64,000 nucleotides of DNA from positions 7,668,507 through 7,732,506 of the forward strand of contig CM032121.1 of the NCBI GenBank assembly GCA_018894105.1, in the 5' to 3' direction. The notes under the pieces are model-generated. The model was not told where the DNA came from, searched no databases, and saw only the letters and a list, made by a program, of their open reading frames with translations. A program made the translations under genes and the position numbers. Below are positions 1 through 12,660 of the stretch, in pieces (positions within the stretch are counted from its first letter, which is position 1; each line of letters opens with the position of its first letter). The stretch comes from Jacaranda mimosifolia (taxonomy: Eukaryota > Streptophyta > Magnoliopsida > Lamiales > Bignoniaceae).

Positions 1-127
1 AGATCACTACTAAAAATAAAAAATAAAAAATAATTAAACACTTTGAAATTACAAATACACAACCAATTTTTTTTTTTATCAAATTCAAAACTACTCTGTT
101 AAATCCAACTTTATACAATATTGTATG

Positions 128-974
128 TAGGCCTGTAAATGGGTAGGGTATTACCCTACCCTATGCAAGTCCAAAATATCAATACTCATACTCATGCTTA
201 TTAAAGATAGTGCAATGGATATGGATATGGTCTGTACTCATAAATTACCCATGTACCCATACCTAAAAATTACCCATTAATTTATAATTAAATTTAATCT
301 ATGAACCTAAAAATTGTTTATATCCAAATCAAATTTATATTAAGTATAAATTTTTTATATATAAAAATTACAAATATGTGAATGAAACAGTAACAACTAA
401 ATAATTTTCTTCACTAAAAACTAAATTAAATTAATAAAATTAATAAAGATAATATATTGGGATAACAATTTAAAAAAATAAATAAATTGGAATAGCAATA
501 GCATCAGTTGAACATTTTTCATTAATAAAATTAATAATATTAACATTAATAGTGGAATAAATAATTTTTATAAAAATAATTAATAAAATTATTTTTATTA
601 ATGAATAAAGTTTATTAATATAGAAATTAACTGTTTTTATAAAATTAAATATAGAAAAAAATTGCTTTTAAACTATTTTTATTAACTTTTTTTAATTATA
701 TTAATTTAATTAGTAAAAGTTTAAAATTAAATAATTTAAATTTAATGATTAAATTAAATTAAATATAAAAAATTTATTTTTTGTTATCGTATGCTAAATA
801 ATATTTTTAGTATATATTGAGAAAATAAATATATACATCAAAAACATAAGTCCAATAAACTAGATCGAATGGGTCTTGGGTTAGATAGGGTAGGGTAGGA
901 TTAAAGTCTCCTCCTTTTGAGTATTTTAAGGTATGAATATGGGTAGGACGATGCCCTCCTCATTTACATGCCTA
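128..974. mobile_element. Non-autonomous hAT-type transposon (degenerate)
   Basis: The left end reads TAGGCCTGTAAATGGGTAGG. The reverse complement of the right end reads TAGGCATGTAAATGAGGAGG, giving an imperfect terminal inverted repeat of about 20 bp. The flanks ATTGTATG (120-127) and ATTGGGTG (975-982) agree at 6 of 8 positions, as expected of a decayed 8-bp hAT target duplication. The interior is AT-rich and has no transposase reading frame. Subterminal GGGTAGGG-type motifs occur at both ends. The superfamily call is inferred from the TIR and TSD form. Confidence 0.6.
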
Positions 975-3900
975 ATTGGGTGATTGGAGCTATATGATTT
1001 TGATGTTTATAAAAATCTAGTACGTTTGAAAATTGTCAGAGAAATTCAATACTTAATCTTGAAGGTCACATGATAATGCATAACTCTGCTGTTTGGAAAA
1101 GAAAATATAGTTTTTTGTATTCCTTCGAAAAATGATAAATAACATTTAAATCAACTTTGATTATTTTTTATAACTAAAAAATCATCATTTTACATATTTT
1201 ATATATACCAATGATTTTTTTTCTTTTTTACTTTCTTTTTGTAGTTTAAATCATATAAAGTTATGAATACTTAATAATTATGCATATATATATATATATA
1301 TTATATACATTTGTACACACATGCTGATAATGTATACCTTATACCACAAGATACAAAATAATTTAAATATTTTAATTTTAAATTCTCATTTAAAATAAAA
1401 ACAAATTATATTAGTAAATTGAAATTCAATATGCTTATATAGCATCATGGAAATTTGACATTTTTGTTGACATATCTCTTATTAACATTGTCATATGACA
1501 TAAAGCCTTAAAGTTTATAATGTTATATTGTTCATTTAATTATTCAAATTATCTTGAATAAAATAATAAGAATGTTAATAATTTTTCACATCTTCCAAAA
1601 TAATATATATATGTGAATTGTTAATATATAAATATATGGCTTACATGTATATTTTAACAATATTATTACCCTAATATTTATGAAAAATAAAAAGAAAAAA
1701 GAAAATGATAAATAAAAAGCATTAGATGTGCTTACAATTTGCATGCAGACCTATGACCAATTAACATCAAATATCTGTAATCAGATTAATTCATAACTGC
1801 AAAGATATTTGACTTCAAGTTGGATTTGAGTTACACTAAGGCTGATTCAATCTCAATTGATATTTGTTTGGATGTATATAAATAAAACGCGTCTTTTTGT
1901 CTGAAAATCATATATTATATTCAAAATACTTACCATCTCCTAAAGGTAGTGTACGTATGCATGGCGTGTTCACTTATATATATTTAACTGGAAATAATTT
2001 AAAAGGGGAGGTCAGAACTGGAAATTGATTTCTTGATGTTCATTTGGTATTTTTAAGTAATTAATTAAAATAATAATTTCATACTGTTAAAGTAAGAATG
2101 ACGGTCTTTAGCATTTCAAATGGTTAAAGTTATTTTCTTGATGTCATATGGTCATTTTCTAACGCAACAAGTCATGCCACAAGCGTTTCAAAGTATTAAA
2201 GAAATGACGAAAAGATATGTACGGAGATTAATTCTTGATTTACTTTGACGAAATATGAGCAGTGTGACAATAAAGTTTAGTCTATATTTGTTTGTACTTT
2301 AGGTGAATTGTGGAAAATATTTTGAAAAAATATGTTTTTGAAAAGTGAGTTGAAGAAAGAACTGATTGTTTGTTTTGTTTTGGGGGGTCGGTAGAGAATA
2401 TTTTTGAAACAAATTATTTGTGTTAATAATGTTGTAGGAGGGGATAAATTTTATTGTAAATATCATGTCAGTCACCTTTTTTATTAGAAATGCCAAGTAC
2501 CAAGCACTAATTTTTACCCTATTTTTGGATAAAATTACCCTTAAATTTATTATATTAAGAAATTCTTTATTTATTAACATTTAATTTTATTTTTAACTAT
2601 ACTCAAAAATTAATTTATGAATTTTAAAAAATCTAATCTTTTTGTTTAGTGCATTTGATTTTAAGAACTAATATTGTCTCTACTGTAATATATATATTTA
2701 TATATATAAACTAAAAACTCAAAAAATATATTTCTTAAATATTTTAACTTATTCAAGCTGAAATCATAATATCATTATTGATATTAATCAATTTAAATGA
2801 TTTAAAGACAAAATTTCATTTAAAAAATAATTTATTAACTTTTTTAGTTTAATAAGTCAAAGATAATTTAGTTAAAATTTTAATGAATTTTTTAGATAAA
2901 AAACATATTTCCAAAAATTTTAGTAACTTATCCTAAAATTTTCAAAGAAGAAATACGGGTAATACTTTCTTGGCCGAAATGTCCGCCGTTTTTTTGGATT
3001 CCCTACAGAATTGTCGTATTCCAAGTTCCAACATGTTGAGAATCAGTCAACATCTTCCATCAGTCTTGCATTAGAGTTCATACTTCAATAAGATTGTGTG
3101 GTTGAAAACTTGAAATTCTTGTACAAAAATCATTGACCATTTGACGAGGTGGTTAAGTTAATGTCAGATTAATTTAATAAATTTTTTATATTTATGTATA
3201 TAAATAAAAAAATCGCTGATAAGAAACATATAATCAATTACAGATTTAATTATATATATTGTGACAATACATCAAATGGTTAACTGGTAATGATTCTATA
3301 TTATTTGGCCAACATATCGCTAAATTATTTAATTTCATATTTTTTTCTAATAAAACAAATCTAATTTCATATTTGATATTTGAAATGAATATTAATATTT
3401 CAAAAAATCTTTTCAAAATTTTAAATTAAAACAAGATTTTAGGAACTCAAAAAATTGAACAAATTAATAAGTGATGTGGGCAATTAAATAATTGTTTGAA
3501 AAATAAAAAAATTGGAGATGAAGAATTTATACTATTTGTAAAGTGTGAAAATTTTAATAATTAAAATCTGGTCTTTTTTTAATAACTTGATAAAATTGAC
3601 TTTATTTTAAAAAATAATGACAAGATTGTTTTATTTTCTCTTCACTCTTGGCGTTCGTTTTACTCTCTCTTCAATTTTATCTTCTTTTTTTTTAAATTTC
3701 ATCGTAACTTTTTCCTTTTATATATCTTAAAATTCAAACAAATATATTAAAAAATCGTAATATTCTATAACAAAGTAAATAAATATTATAATTTATAAAA
3801 TATAAGAAATATTAGTGCTCACGTATAGCGTGTCAGAAACTCCAATATGATACGAAAAAAAGAGTGCAAAAATTAGCACTTTAGTATTAATTTTGAATTT

Positions 3901-5327
3901 CTCATCATATATGTGCACATAGTACTATTGTTTTATTAGATTTCGCAATTTCAACCCGATCCCTGAGTATCTGTCTCGTCCGCTCTACATGGGCGAGTTG
4001 AAAATCCACTTCATATGAAGCGGGATGGGTTTTAATATAAATTTCATGCAGCGCGGGGCACATTCGAATTTAGGACCAATCGCTCTGCCTCGCCCCGACC
4101 GAGCACTTATATAATTATAATATATAATATATTATATATTTGTATGATTGGATTATTTTTATTTTTTTATTTTTTGATTGATATTGAATATTATTTTTTT
4201 TGATGCTTATATTTTAGTTTTTAATTCATATATTTAAATATTGTCAATTTGTTTGAATTTTTTTGTATTAAATTTTATAAAATTGTAATTGAATTATCAA
4301 ATTATGATTATTTAGAAAAAAAATTCAAAAAAAGAAAAGAAAAGAAAAGAACATTGGTAGGTAGAGAGAGGGGCAGAGCGAATGCAAGTTTTATATATTT
4401 AATATGAAACGAATTAGAATTTCAAATTTAAAATCTACGGGATGAGGAGGAACGCGAATTTAAGAAAAACCCGTCCCAAAGTCCCAACTCACTCGAGTGC
4501 CAAGCCTACATTTTACCATTTTTTTAGGGCGTTCCGTGCAAAGACTTGCAACAATAATATAAACTTGATGCACTTGTAATACAACCATTTTACCCTTTGA
4601 CCATGACATGCCGTGGAGAGACTTGCATATATTGCCCATAATATGTAGTACTGTATGGTTTCTTGATGCATTTATAAACCCACACATATTGACTAATTCA
4701 AAATATCCACTAATAATTAATATGTCCAAGCCCAACACGGATGTATATTTCAGGTATCTTAAAATTTATCTTGAAAAGAACAAAGTTTTTTAGCCAAATC
4801 TGACTTAGAGAAATCATTGATTAACCACATAAAAGTTAGATCTGCATTAAAAGTTTCATTCGCAACTAGTAATAATATCTTGTCACACATGATTTATGTC
4901 TCAATTTATAGGTCGGCAAAGTCCATGGAAAAGTCAAATAATTAAGAGAAAGCTTGTTATATTTTGTAGGTGATTATGATATATATTTTAGAGAAATGAA
5001 TTTTGAAAGTGGGGTGGGGTTGAGAAATGTGAATGTGGTATTGAAATTAATATTTTTTATTGAATTTTTGGGATAAAAATAAAATTGAATAATATTTTTT
5101 ATTATAAGAATAATAATAAATTATATAATATAATATAATATATATATATGTATATGTATATGTATAAGGAAAAATGAAGAACTTTTGAAAATAATGAAGG
5201 ATGTAAGAGGGTATTTTAATAAAATCAGTTTTGACTTTTCGGGGGGAAATTAGATGAGTCAAACACTCCCTAAACTTTTAGGCAAATTACTTCCTGCTCA
5301 TGGCACTTAGCAACTATTCATCACCCT
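975..5327. other. AT-rich intergenic region, no gene seen
   Basis: No reading frame here has recognisable protein similarity. The DNA is mostly A/T runs and TA microsatellites (for example 1284-1303). A GC-richer patch at about 3950-4110, with a related tail at 4360-4490 (GGGGCAGAGCGA, then ACCCGTCCC), looks like a decayed repeat rather than a gene. I see no clean terminal repeats there. The last few hundred bases are the promoter side of the P450 gene. Confidence 0.6.
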
Positions 5328-5336
5328 TATAAATAT
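5328..5336 (+). promoter_or_regulatory. Probable TATA box of the CYP96A-like gene
   Basis: TTATAAATA lies 63-71 bases before the P450 ATG. A start site about 30 bases downstream would leave a 5' leader of roughly 35 nt. The ATG context (AACGATGGG) is acceptable for plants. Position and motif are visible; use in vivo is inferred. Confidence 0.6.
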
Positions 5337-5398
5337 TGAAGTTTGGGGGCACATCCCTTACAACTTCAAACTTCAAATCATTGAGAAATTAAACAACG

Positions 5399-6907
5399 AT
5401 GGGCTATCTAGAGATCTTTCTGGCAATTATATTTTGCTCTCTTTTTCTTTTCTTTTTGGCTCCCAAAAGCATCCTCCCTCTCCCATGGAACTGGCCATTC
5501 ATCAAAATGATGCCCACAGTGTACCTCAAAAGCCACGAATTATACGACAAAATGACCCAACTTTTAGCAGAAAACAAGGGTACAATCTTGTTCAAAACTT
5601 CCTGGTTCACAAGCCTTGATATTCTGGTCACCAATGATGCAGCCAATGTCCAACACGTTATGAACTCAAAATTCTCAATCTACCAGAGGGGATCAGAGTT
5701 CAGAAAAGCCTTTGATTTTCTCGGCGAGGCGGTTTTCATTAAGGATCTGGACGAGTGGAGGGAGGACAAGAAGTTTACTCATGCATTCTACAAGGAAAAT
5801 CAGTTCCACAAGTCTATTCCAAAGATAGTCGATCATACTCTGGGGAAAGGCCTGATCCCAGTTCTTGATCACAGTTCTCAGCATAATCAGGTTCTTGACT
5901 TGCAATGCTTGTTCAACAGGTACATGCTTGATTCTACATGCCTCATGGCCACCGGGTTCGACTTGGGCTCCCTCCGGCCCGGGTTTCCCAAAAGCCCGCT
6001 TTTAGACGCCATGGATGACATGGCGGTGGCCGTGTTTTACCGACAAATTCTGCCCGAGAGAGTTTGGAAGTTGCAAAGGTGGCTGAGGGTTGGAAAGGAG
6101 AGGAAAATGGCTGAAGCCTCCAGTACTCTTAACCGTATACTAGCAGATTATGTATCTAAGAAGCACGAAATTGTAGCAGCAAAGAATAATCAAGAAACTG
6201 GAGACGATTTTGATGTGTTGAAATTTTATTTAGCTGAAGCAGCTCGTGACAGCACAAAGCACGCGGGAAAGGCCTTTTTAGCTGCCAATATAATGACCCT
6301 TTTATTTGCAGGAAGGGACACATCTGCTGCACTCTTGACCTGGTTTTTCTACCTTATTTCAAGAAATCCTTTAGTGGAAAACAAGATTTTAGAAGAAATC
6401 AGGCAAAACTTTCCACCCCAGAAACAATATATCTTTTCCAATGTAGAAGAACTGAGCAAACTAGTTTATCTCCAGAGTGCCCTGACGGAGAGCCTCAGGC
6501 TATTCCCCACGGCGCCGGTTATAATCAGAGACCCAACTCAAGAAGATGTGCTTCCAAGTGGCCACAAAGTTGGCCAAACTACAAAAGTGATTCTTTGCAC
6601 GTATGCAATGGGGAGGTCACCGGCGATATGGGGAGAAGACTGCGGCGAATTTAAGCCGGAGAGATGGATATCTGATAAAGGAGGGATCAAACATGTGGCA
6701 TCAAACAGTTTTCTTGCATTCGGGTCGGGCCCGTGGGCTTGTCCGGGCAGAGAATTGGCCTTTGTTAGGATGAAAGCGGTTGTGGCCACCATTTTGCATA
6801 ATTTTCATGTTCGGGTTTTGGAAGGGCAGAGTGTTAGTCCGAGTGTTTCTGCTTTGCTCACCATGAAAAATGGATTGAAGGCCACGGTTTCCAGCAAATG
6901 GGTGTAA
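5399..6907 (+). CDS. Cytochrome P450, CYP96A-like (mid-chain alkane / fatty-acid hydroxylase family)
   Basis: This is a single exon of 502 aa, the usual length and intronless form of the CYP86-clan CYP96A family. CYP96A15 (MAH1) of Arabidopsis oxidises wax alkanes in the ER of epidermal cells. An N-terminal membrane anchor covers about residues 4-21, followed by a proline-rich hinge. The I-helix motif AGRDTS is at 304-309, ExxR (ESLR) at 364-367, PERW at 420-423, and the haem-loop Cys at 448 in FGSGPWACPG (441-450). The family is recognised from the PSGHKV, WGED and FKPERWISD blocks and overall colinearity with MAH1. Oddly, the usual Arg of FxxGxRxCxG is Trp446, and the C-helix WxxxR reads W120-REDK124. 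The frame is otherwise intact. The exact substrate cannot be read from sequence; fatty-acid omega-oxidation is an alternative. The gene stands alone, with 3.8 kb to the next gene, a tRNA. Confidence 0.93.
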   Translation: MGYLEIFLAIIFCSLFLFFLAPKSILPLPWNWPFIKMMPTVYLKSHELYDKMTQLLAENKGTILFKTSWFTSLDILVTNDAANVQHVMNSKFSIYQRGSEFRKAFDFLGEAVFIKDLDEWREDKKFTHAFYKENQFHKSIPKIVDHTLGKGLIPVLDHSSQHNQVLDLQCLFNRYMLDSTCLMATGFDLGSLRPGFPKSPLLDAMDDMAVAVFYRQILPERVWKLQRWLRVGKERKMAEASSTLNRILADYVSKKHEIVAAKNNQETGDDFDVLKFYLAEAARDSTKHAGKAFLAANIMTLLFAGRDTSAALLTWFFYLISRNPLVENKILEEIRQNFPPQKQYIFSNVEELSKLVYLQSALTESLRLFPTAPVIIRDPTQEDVLPSGHKVGQTTKVILCTYAMGRSPAIWGEDCGEFKPERWISDKGGIKHVASNSFLAFGSGPWACPGRELAFVRMKAVVATILHNFHVRVLEGQSVSPSVSALLTMKNGLKATVSSKWV

Positions 6908-7001
6908 TCCTTGTCTCTTTTTTTCTTTTTATTTTTTTTCCTTTTTTCTTTCCACACACTTTAGAGAATTTGATGCTGTTGATTAAACAGTGGAAACACT
7001 A

Positions 7002-7007
7002 AATAAA
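7002..7007 (+). terminator. Candidate poly(A) signal of the P450 gene
   Basis: An AATAAA hexamer lies about 95 bases after the stop codon, downstream of a T-rich stretch. This is a usual distance for a plant 3' UTR. No transcript evidence is available. Confidence 0.35.
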
Positions 7008-10000
7008 AGGGACCTCATATTGTCACCCTGGAAAGTAGAAAGTAATATTCTTTATTTTTATGTTTCCGTAAATAATGGAAAATATTGTCCATTTGATACT
7101 GAAAGAATGTTGTATTTTTTTTATAACGAATAAACCCTTCAATTATTTAATTTTCATATGTGATGCAAATATATATATATATATATATATTCAAACAGAT
7201 AGTACTTGTGGTTCTACTTGTGGTGGATGTCGATTATAAGGCAAATAAAATATTTTTCTCTTGATTTTATATACTTTTATTTTTTTATATTTTAATTAAT
7301 TATCCAAAATATCTATCTATATCTCATATTTTGTTTATTTATATATTTGAGTAAATTAGTGACTCAAAATTGATAATGTATGCATTTCTTTAATGGTTCT
7401 CATGTTACTGTGATGTTGGGATAAAAAAAATTAGTAAGGAAAAAAATATTATAAAGGTACAAAAATTAAAATATAAAGTACATAATTGATGTATAAAAAA
7501 TAATATTTTTAATTAAAATTCAGTAAAAATTAATATAGAATAAATATTTAACTCTAGAAGTTTTGGAGATTTTATTTAATTAGAGGATAAGGAAAATTAT
7601 CTAATAATTAATGTCAAGAGAATATGGTAACATTCTCATGACGTACACATTTTAATTTGGCAAGCTTTTGTCATATATTTAATTAATTGTAAACATATCA
7701 TTTGCTAATGTAATTTCTATTTTTTTAATAAGCCATACAATTTTTATAGGATATGATTTTGAAATAGATAAAGTTATTGAACGAAAATTATAATTTTTCC
7801 AATTAATTTCATATCTTATATATATACACATATATATTTCTCGACCAAAATGCAACATCATAATAATCTTCCAAAACTAAATGCCATTTTAATTATATAT
7901 AGTGAAATGTGGATGCAGGTATGATTTCCCATTAAACAATGATATGGAATAATGGAAATTAATTTTTTCTTTTTTTCTTTTTTAAATTTTCAAGGAAACC
8001 ATACTGAGGTGTAAGTAGGTCATCACTGAATTATTTTTTGACAGGTCCTTGACTAGTTGTAGTTTTCCCCACCTTTGCTCTAGAGCTAGACATTGCCAAC
8101 AAAGAGGCCGGCCTAGCTAGATGGACTTCGGCAAAGTGTTAATCATATGAATGGCTGAGCCTTTAATTCCGCCCAGTTAAGTTGGAGGTTTTTAGGCAGT
8201 TTAGATCATTTATTTTAATTAATATTTTATCTCTTATTTTATTTTATAAATTTATGATATATATATTAAATATTATTTTATAAAAATAATTAATTAAAAA
8301 TTAGATACACTTGATATAGTACATTAAAAATAAAATAATAGATGAAGTAAGAAATAAAATAGAGAATCAAAAGTAATATTTATGAAGATGCATGGCAAAA
8401 TTATTAAACCTACTCCACTGCAAATATTGAAATGCATAGTATTTAAGCACCTTTTTGTGATCCTAAATTATTCATGAATTTGCTTCTTAATCCTCAAAAA
8501 ATACGTGAGCCATTGTACTACTTTGGACACTAATTAAGGATGGTCATACTTTTAAAATATCCAACTGTCGGTATATCTTTATATGATATTGGTTGCTATT
8601 TAAAACAATAACACATTGTTAAATTATGTATAATAATCAAAATGTGTAGTTTGGTATGTTATCCCGATCATTTGATTTGTCACTAAAGTATGTCAAGTGG
8701 ACAAATATTAAATTCTTGCCGATTCTTTGTATGTCTTATTTTTTTTATTTTTTTTTTGGTCCTAATTTTATTTTGGTATTATGAAAATCTCCGTGGAAGG
8801 AGAAATTATGTAAAACTTTTTTCTTATCTTGTAGCTAGTGATGACAAGCAAAGGAATCGAATTTAAAAAAAAAAAAAAAAAAAAAGAAAAGGAAAGAAAG
8901 AAAGAAATGATTCCATATTGATCATGAAGTATATGTTTATCGATATCACAAGTAGAATAGCATAAAGTCAAATTGAGACAAAAAACAAATTCATTATGCT
9001 GCAAAATTGCACTCATTAACACTAAAGTCGTATTACACCTAGTGCAATATATTATGTTCAGAAAGTACGATTTTAATTTTAAATGGCCCAAAGTTACAAA
9101 AATTAATATGGTAAGGAAAAAATAAAAAATAAATAAACGAATTTGTGACACCATATGTCCATTATATTACTTGGAGTAACCTAAAATAAGCAAGTATTAG
9201 AAGAAAAAAAAAATGTTATTGGTGTCATATACGGAGAGTGTATTAGAAAAAAAATATTTTAATACAATAATTTTTTATACATAGAGTGTTTTCACAAGAA
9301 AAAATAAACAATATATTGATACTTCCACATAATGGACACCATTTGATATTGAATAATTGGACAAATCTCATTATTAACATTGTTTTCATCAAATTAGATC
9401 AACGATCTAACAATGAGGAATTTTTATCCTATGTACTGATTTACATTTATTTTCTAAAAATTAACAATTTTGTCATAACTCATCCAAAGTAGGACAAATT
9501 CAACCAATTAGCTCAAAAAGAAATAACATAACATAACAGCTAATTAAGTTGATATAGTTAGCCACCCACAATAAGGTTTCCGTACTTCACCAACCTTTAC
9601 TAATCATTTTTTTTTTCAAATTCTTTTTCCTAATCTTGAAAAGAAAATTTAAGATTGTCTTGTTTTGAACTAGAAAGAAGAAAATAAGATTGTCCCAAAA
9701 GAAGTACTTGCTAGTCAATTATTGCATCCTGGAGAATTTGGACTAAGTATTGAGATCAATTCTGACAAGTAATTTTGGTAAAACCCTCTTAGATCACTTA
9801 GTAAATATTAATTGGCCCATAGAAATAACCATGATGATAAGAAGAGAAACGTATTTTACATGATCTTTTATTCATATTTAGTTTCTTTAGGTGGCATTTA
9901 ATATATGAAATATTGAAGGTTTATGAAGGTTAAAAGAAGATTATATAATTAATCTTATTTTTCAATTGGTGTTAGAGATTAAAATAAGAATATGACATCC

Positions 10001-10748
10001 ACCACAAGCTTTTATTCTTGGTAGATATGTGATATGGGATGAATGTAGTAAATTTTTGATGTTGGAATTGCGTCGCGCACTTGATCAGTCGTTAGTAGGG
10101 AGGGCATCTTTGATCGACCACTCCTCGTGTCCTCGATTCAGATTAGCATTGGGATATTGAAATCTCGAGCTCTTGATCTCATTTGTATCTTCAACATTTT
10201 TTACTTTTAGCTAGTAATTCTCATATGCAGCGCTAAAATAATGCTGTATATATCTGTTCCCAAATATGAAGACCTAACTGCTTTAAGGTATTGTTTCAAC
10301 AACACACATATAAAAAGGAGATTTTGTCTTGAAAATGTGTCTAGAAATGTGAGGAAGAAGGAATAATTTATAAATTATCTCAAACCTTTAACTCCTTTAA
10401 TATGGGATAATTATGTATCATCAAATTTAATATGGAATCTCTCAAATTTTGTGCTAAGTCTTTGAAAGAACGTCCAGTCGCACTTATACACCTCTTCAAA
10501 GTAGCCTTCATTTATCTGTGATTTCAATTAGAATGATGCTTTGATTTTTTTTGTTATCATGTTATTAGTTTTGATGTAATAACGTGGCGTGGCTGGCCCC
10601 TTAGCACTAGAAGTAGAACAAATAGCCGGATGTGTACCCCATTCTTTGTAATTTATGGAAGCTTTATTATTAATTTTTTTTTCTATTTTGTCTTTCCTTA
10701 TGATTAAATTATATTACTAGTTAAGATAAAATATTTAACTTTTATGGT
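7008..10748. other. Intergenic region, AT-rich, no gene seen
   Basis: It holds a TA microsatellite (about 7170-7190), one MITE copy (listed separately) and an A-run at 8866-8885. A slightly GC-richer patch at about 10070-10150 gives no convincing protein in any frame. No splice-connected coding signal was recognised on either strand. Confidence 0.6.
8198..8378. mobile_element. Short AT-rich MITE, copy a of a local family
   Basis: The left half begins TTTAGATCATTTATTTTA and the right half ends AAATAGAGAATCAAAAGT, which fold back on each other imperfectly. The centre carries ATACACTTGATAT, the family core also seen near 26.1 kb and, in the opposite orientation or diverged, near 11.55, 12.7 and 47.55 kb. 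It has no coding capacity. The boundaries are approximate because no clean target duplication is visible. Confidence 0.5.
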
Positions 10749-10822
10749 GGTCCCGTAGCTCAGTTGGTTAGAGCGTTGGTCTTATGAGCCGAAGGTCGCG
10801 GGTTCGAGCCCCGCCGGGACCA
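10749..10822 (+). tRNA. tRNA-Ile (anticodon UAU)
   Basis: This 74-nt cloverleaf has a perfect 7-bp acceptor stem (GGTCCCG/CGGGACC), D arm GCTC...GAGC, a perfect T stem GCGGG/CCCGC with TTCGAGC loop, and discriminator A. The anticodon stem TTGGT/GCCGA contains two G-U pairs. Its loop CTTATGA places TAT at positions 34-36, which reads AUA (Ile). No CCA is encoded, no intron is present, and a T run follows. Position 37 is G where Ile tRNAs normally carry a modified A. The gene is intact as folded by eye; the isotype rests on the anticodon alone. Confidence 0.9.
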
Positions 10823-10824
10823 TA

Positions 10825-10831
10825 TTTTTTT
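10825..10831 (+). terminator. RNA polymerase III terminator of the tRNA gene
   Basis: A run of seven T begins two bases after the tRNA 3' end, the normal pol III stop signal. Together with the intact A and B box regions (D and T arms) it supports an expressed tRNA gene. Confidence 0.8.
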
Positions 10832-11500
10832 ATTGTTGCCCTAAACCCGTTTGAACATGTAGCAAAGTGAATGCATGGGATTCACAGTCTTTATGGCTTA
10901 GGAAGAAGGCAATTCCCATGTGTAAAATATTTTTTTTGGCAAAATATTCTATTTTACTTGTAAACAAAATAATCATTCAATTTAAGTTCGAAGGTTGTTT
11001 TCCTCTCTCTATATATTTTTACAAACGACAATTGCTAGTTAAAACACCGTTAATGTGAACTTGACACATTGTTAATGCCTTTTTCAAGAGGTGGGAATTG
11101 TAAACGAGTAGGTTGAGAGGTTGGGATAGTTTGTTTGGGTGCAAAAGTGTAATATATGTCGATTCATTTGATGGGATTTGCTCATTTCTAGGCTTTAGGG
11201 TTCAATGGTTTCTCCTTTAGAATTCTAAGCTTTAATGAGAGTGGATTTAATGGCCCCATGGGTAAAATGTTTCATGGAATGAACTATAGCAATTAGGATG
11301 AAAATGGTCATTAACATGGTGGAAGTTGTTGTCTGATTCTAGAAGTTGGTATTGTTCTTAGGATTGTCCTTGTACAAGAGGCTTTTGATTGTTGTCCTTG
11401 CGTAATGGCGGCAAGCTGAGAAATAATGAAGCAGAGACTTAGGTTGAACTAAGGGAAAAGGGATGAAAGAGTGACAAATCAAGGGAAAGATATAAGGAGT

Positions 11501-11690
11501 GCGCTTTGAATCTTTTATTTCATTCTTTATTTTATTTTTTATTTCAACTTGTTGTATTTATATTAAGTGTATTTGCTTTACAATTAATTATTTCTATAAA
11601 GAAGTATTTAAAACATATATCGTATATTTATAAAATAAAATAATAAATAAAATAGAAAATGGAAGGAAAAATTTAAATCCAACTCCGTAA
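11501..11690. mobile_element. Short AT-rich MITE, copy b of the local family
   Basis: It starts TTTGAATCTTTTATTTCATT and ends with ATAAAATAGAAAATGG then AATTTAAATCCAACTCC, an imperfect inverted pair. The centre holds TATATTAAGTGTATTTG, matching the core of the other copies. No coding capacity; limits approximate. Confidence 0.5.
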
Positions 11691-12660
11691 AAGATGTTCT
11701 ACTCTTCATGAAGAAAACAATCTCAAGAGAATAATTAATAAGCAAAACCCAAGGGTTCATGCTATTTATTCATTTAAGTACTACAATGATATATAGTGGT
11801 ATTTTGTGACAGTTCTTTCAACAATTCTTTTTTCATTTTAAACTATTTTGAAAACAGAAAAAAGAAATGCTTGCTTATCTCATTTTTAACAAAAAAAAAA
11901 AAAAAAAAAATTCTCATATTTGCAAGTATTATTTTCTGAAAGAATTTAAAAATTCAAAAAATAAAAAATAAAAAAAAATACTAATTTATTAAATAATAAT
12001 TTCATTTTCTATCATTGAAGATAATGATGTTCGTCCTAAATTTAATAATAAGTTTTTATTCAAATATAATTTGCTAAATAATTAAATAATAACTTCTTTT
12101 TTATGTCTTCCTAAGACAATGATTACCATGTAGATTAATTTAATGTCCTATTGTAATATAATTTAATAATAAGGCATAAAAAGATAACTAGACCTAATAT
12201 CAATTAAGCAATATCTTAATAAAATTATATTAGAATATTATTTTCAACCCTTTTTTCCAAGTTTTTAGATTGTTAATTTAAGCATATTTTTAATTTTCAT
12301 ATGAAAAATAAATCTCAAAATAAAAATAAATTTGAAAACATTAAAACAAAAGGTAAACTAATCAACCAGTAATGTTTGACATTTTTAGTCCTTCTTGGTA
12401 TTATTTTGGTTACAATTTTATTTATACATATATTTTTTGAAATGTATGATTTTGAGGTTCTTTACATTGATAAAGTCACCATACGTTTAAAGAGACACAA
12501 TTAGCTTTAACTTCACACGTATGGTTTAACCAAAAGAATTAGAGTACCAATCTCAACAAAATTATTTTAATCATAATTAATTATTTTTTTAAAATATATA
12601 TAGGACACTTCATGTGTATTTATGAGTTGAATGCAAAATGAAAAATAAAATAAAAATTCC

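Noticed and set aside
2299..2580. Minus-strand frame of 93 codons in the left flank
   Set aside because: AT-driven residue composition (Asn, Ile, Phe, Lys), no motif, no promoter.
8768..9154. Minus-strand frame of 128 codons
   Set aside because: Composed largely of Phe/Ile/Leu from A-rich DNA and a poly-A run; chance open frame.
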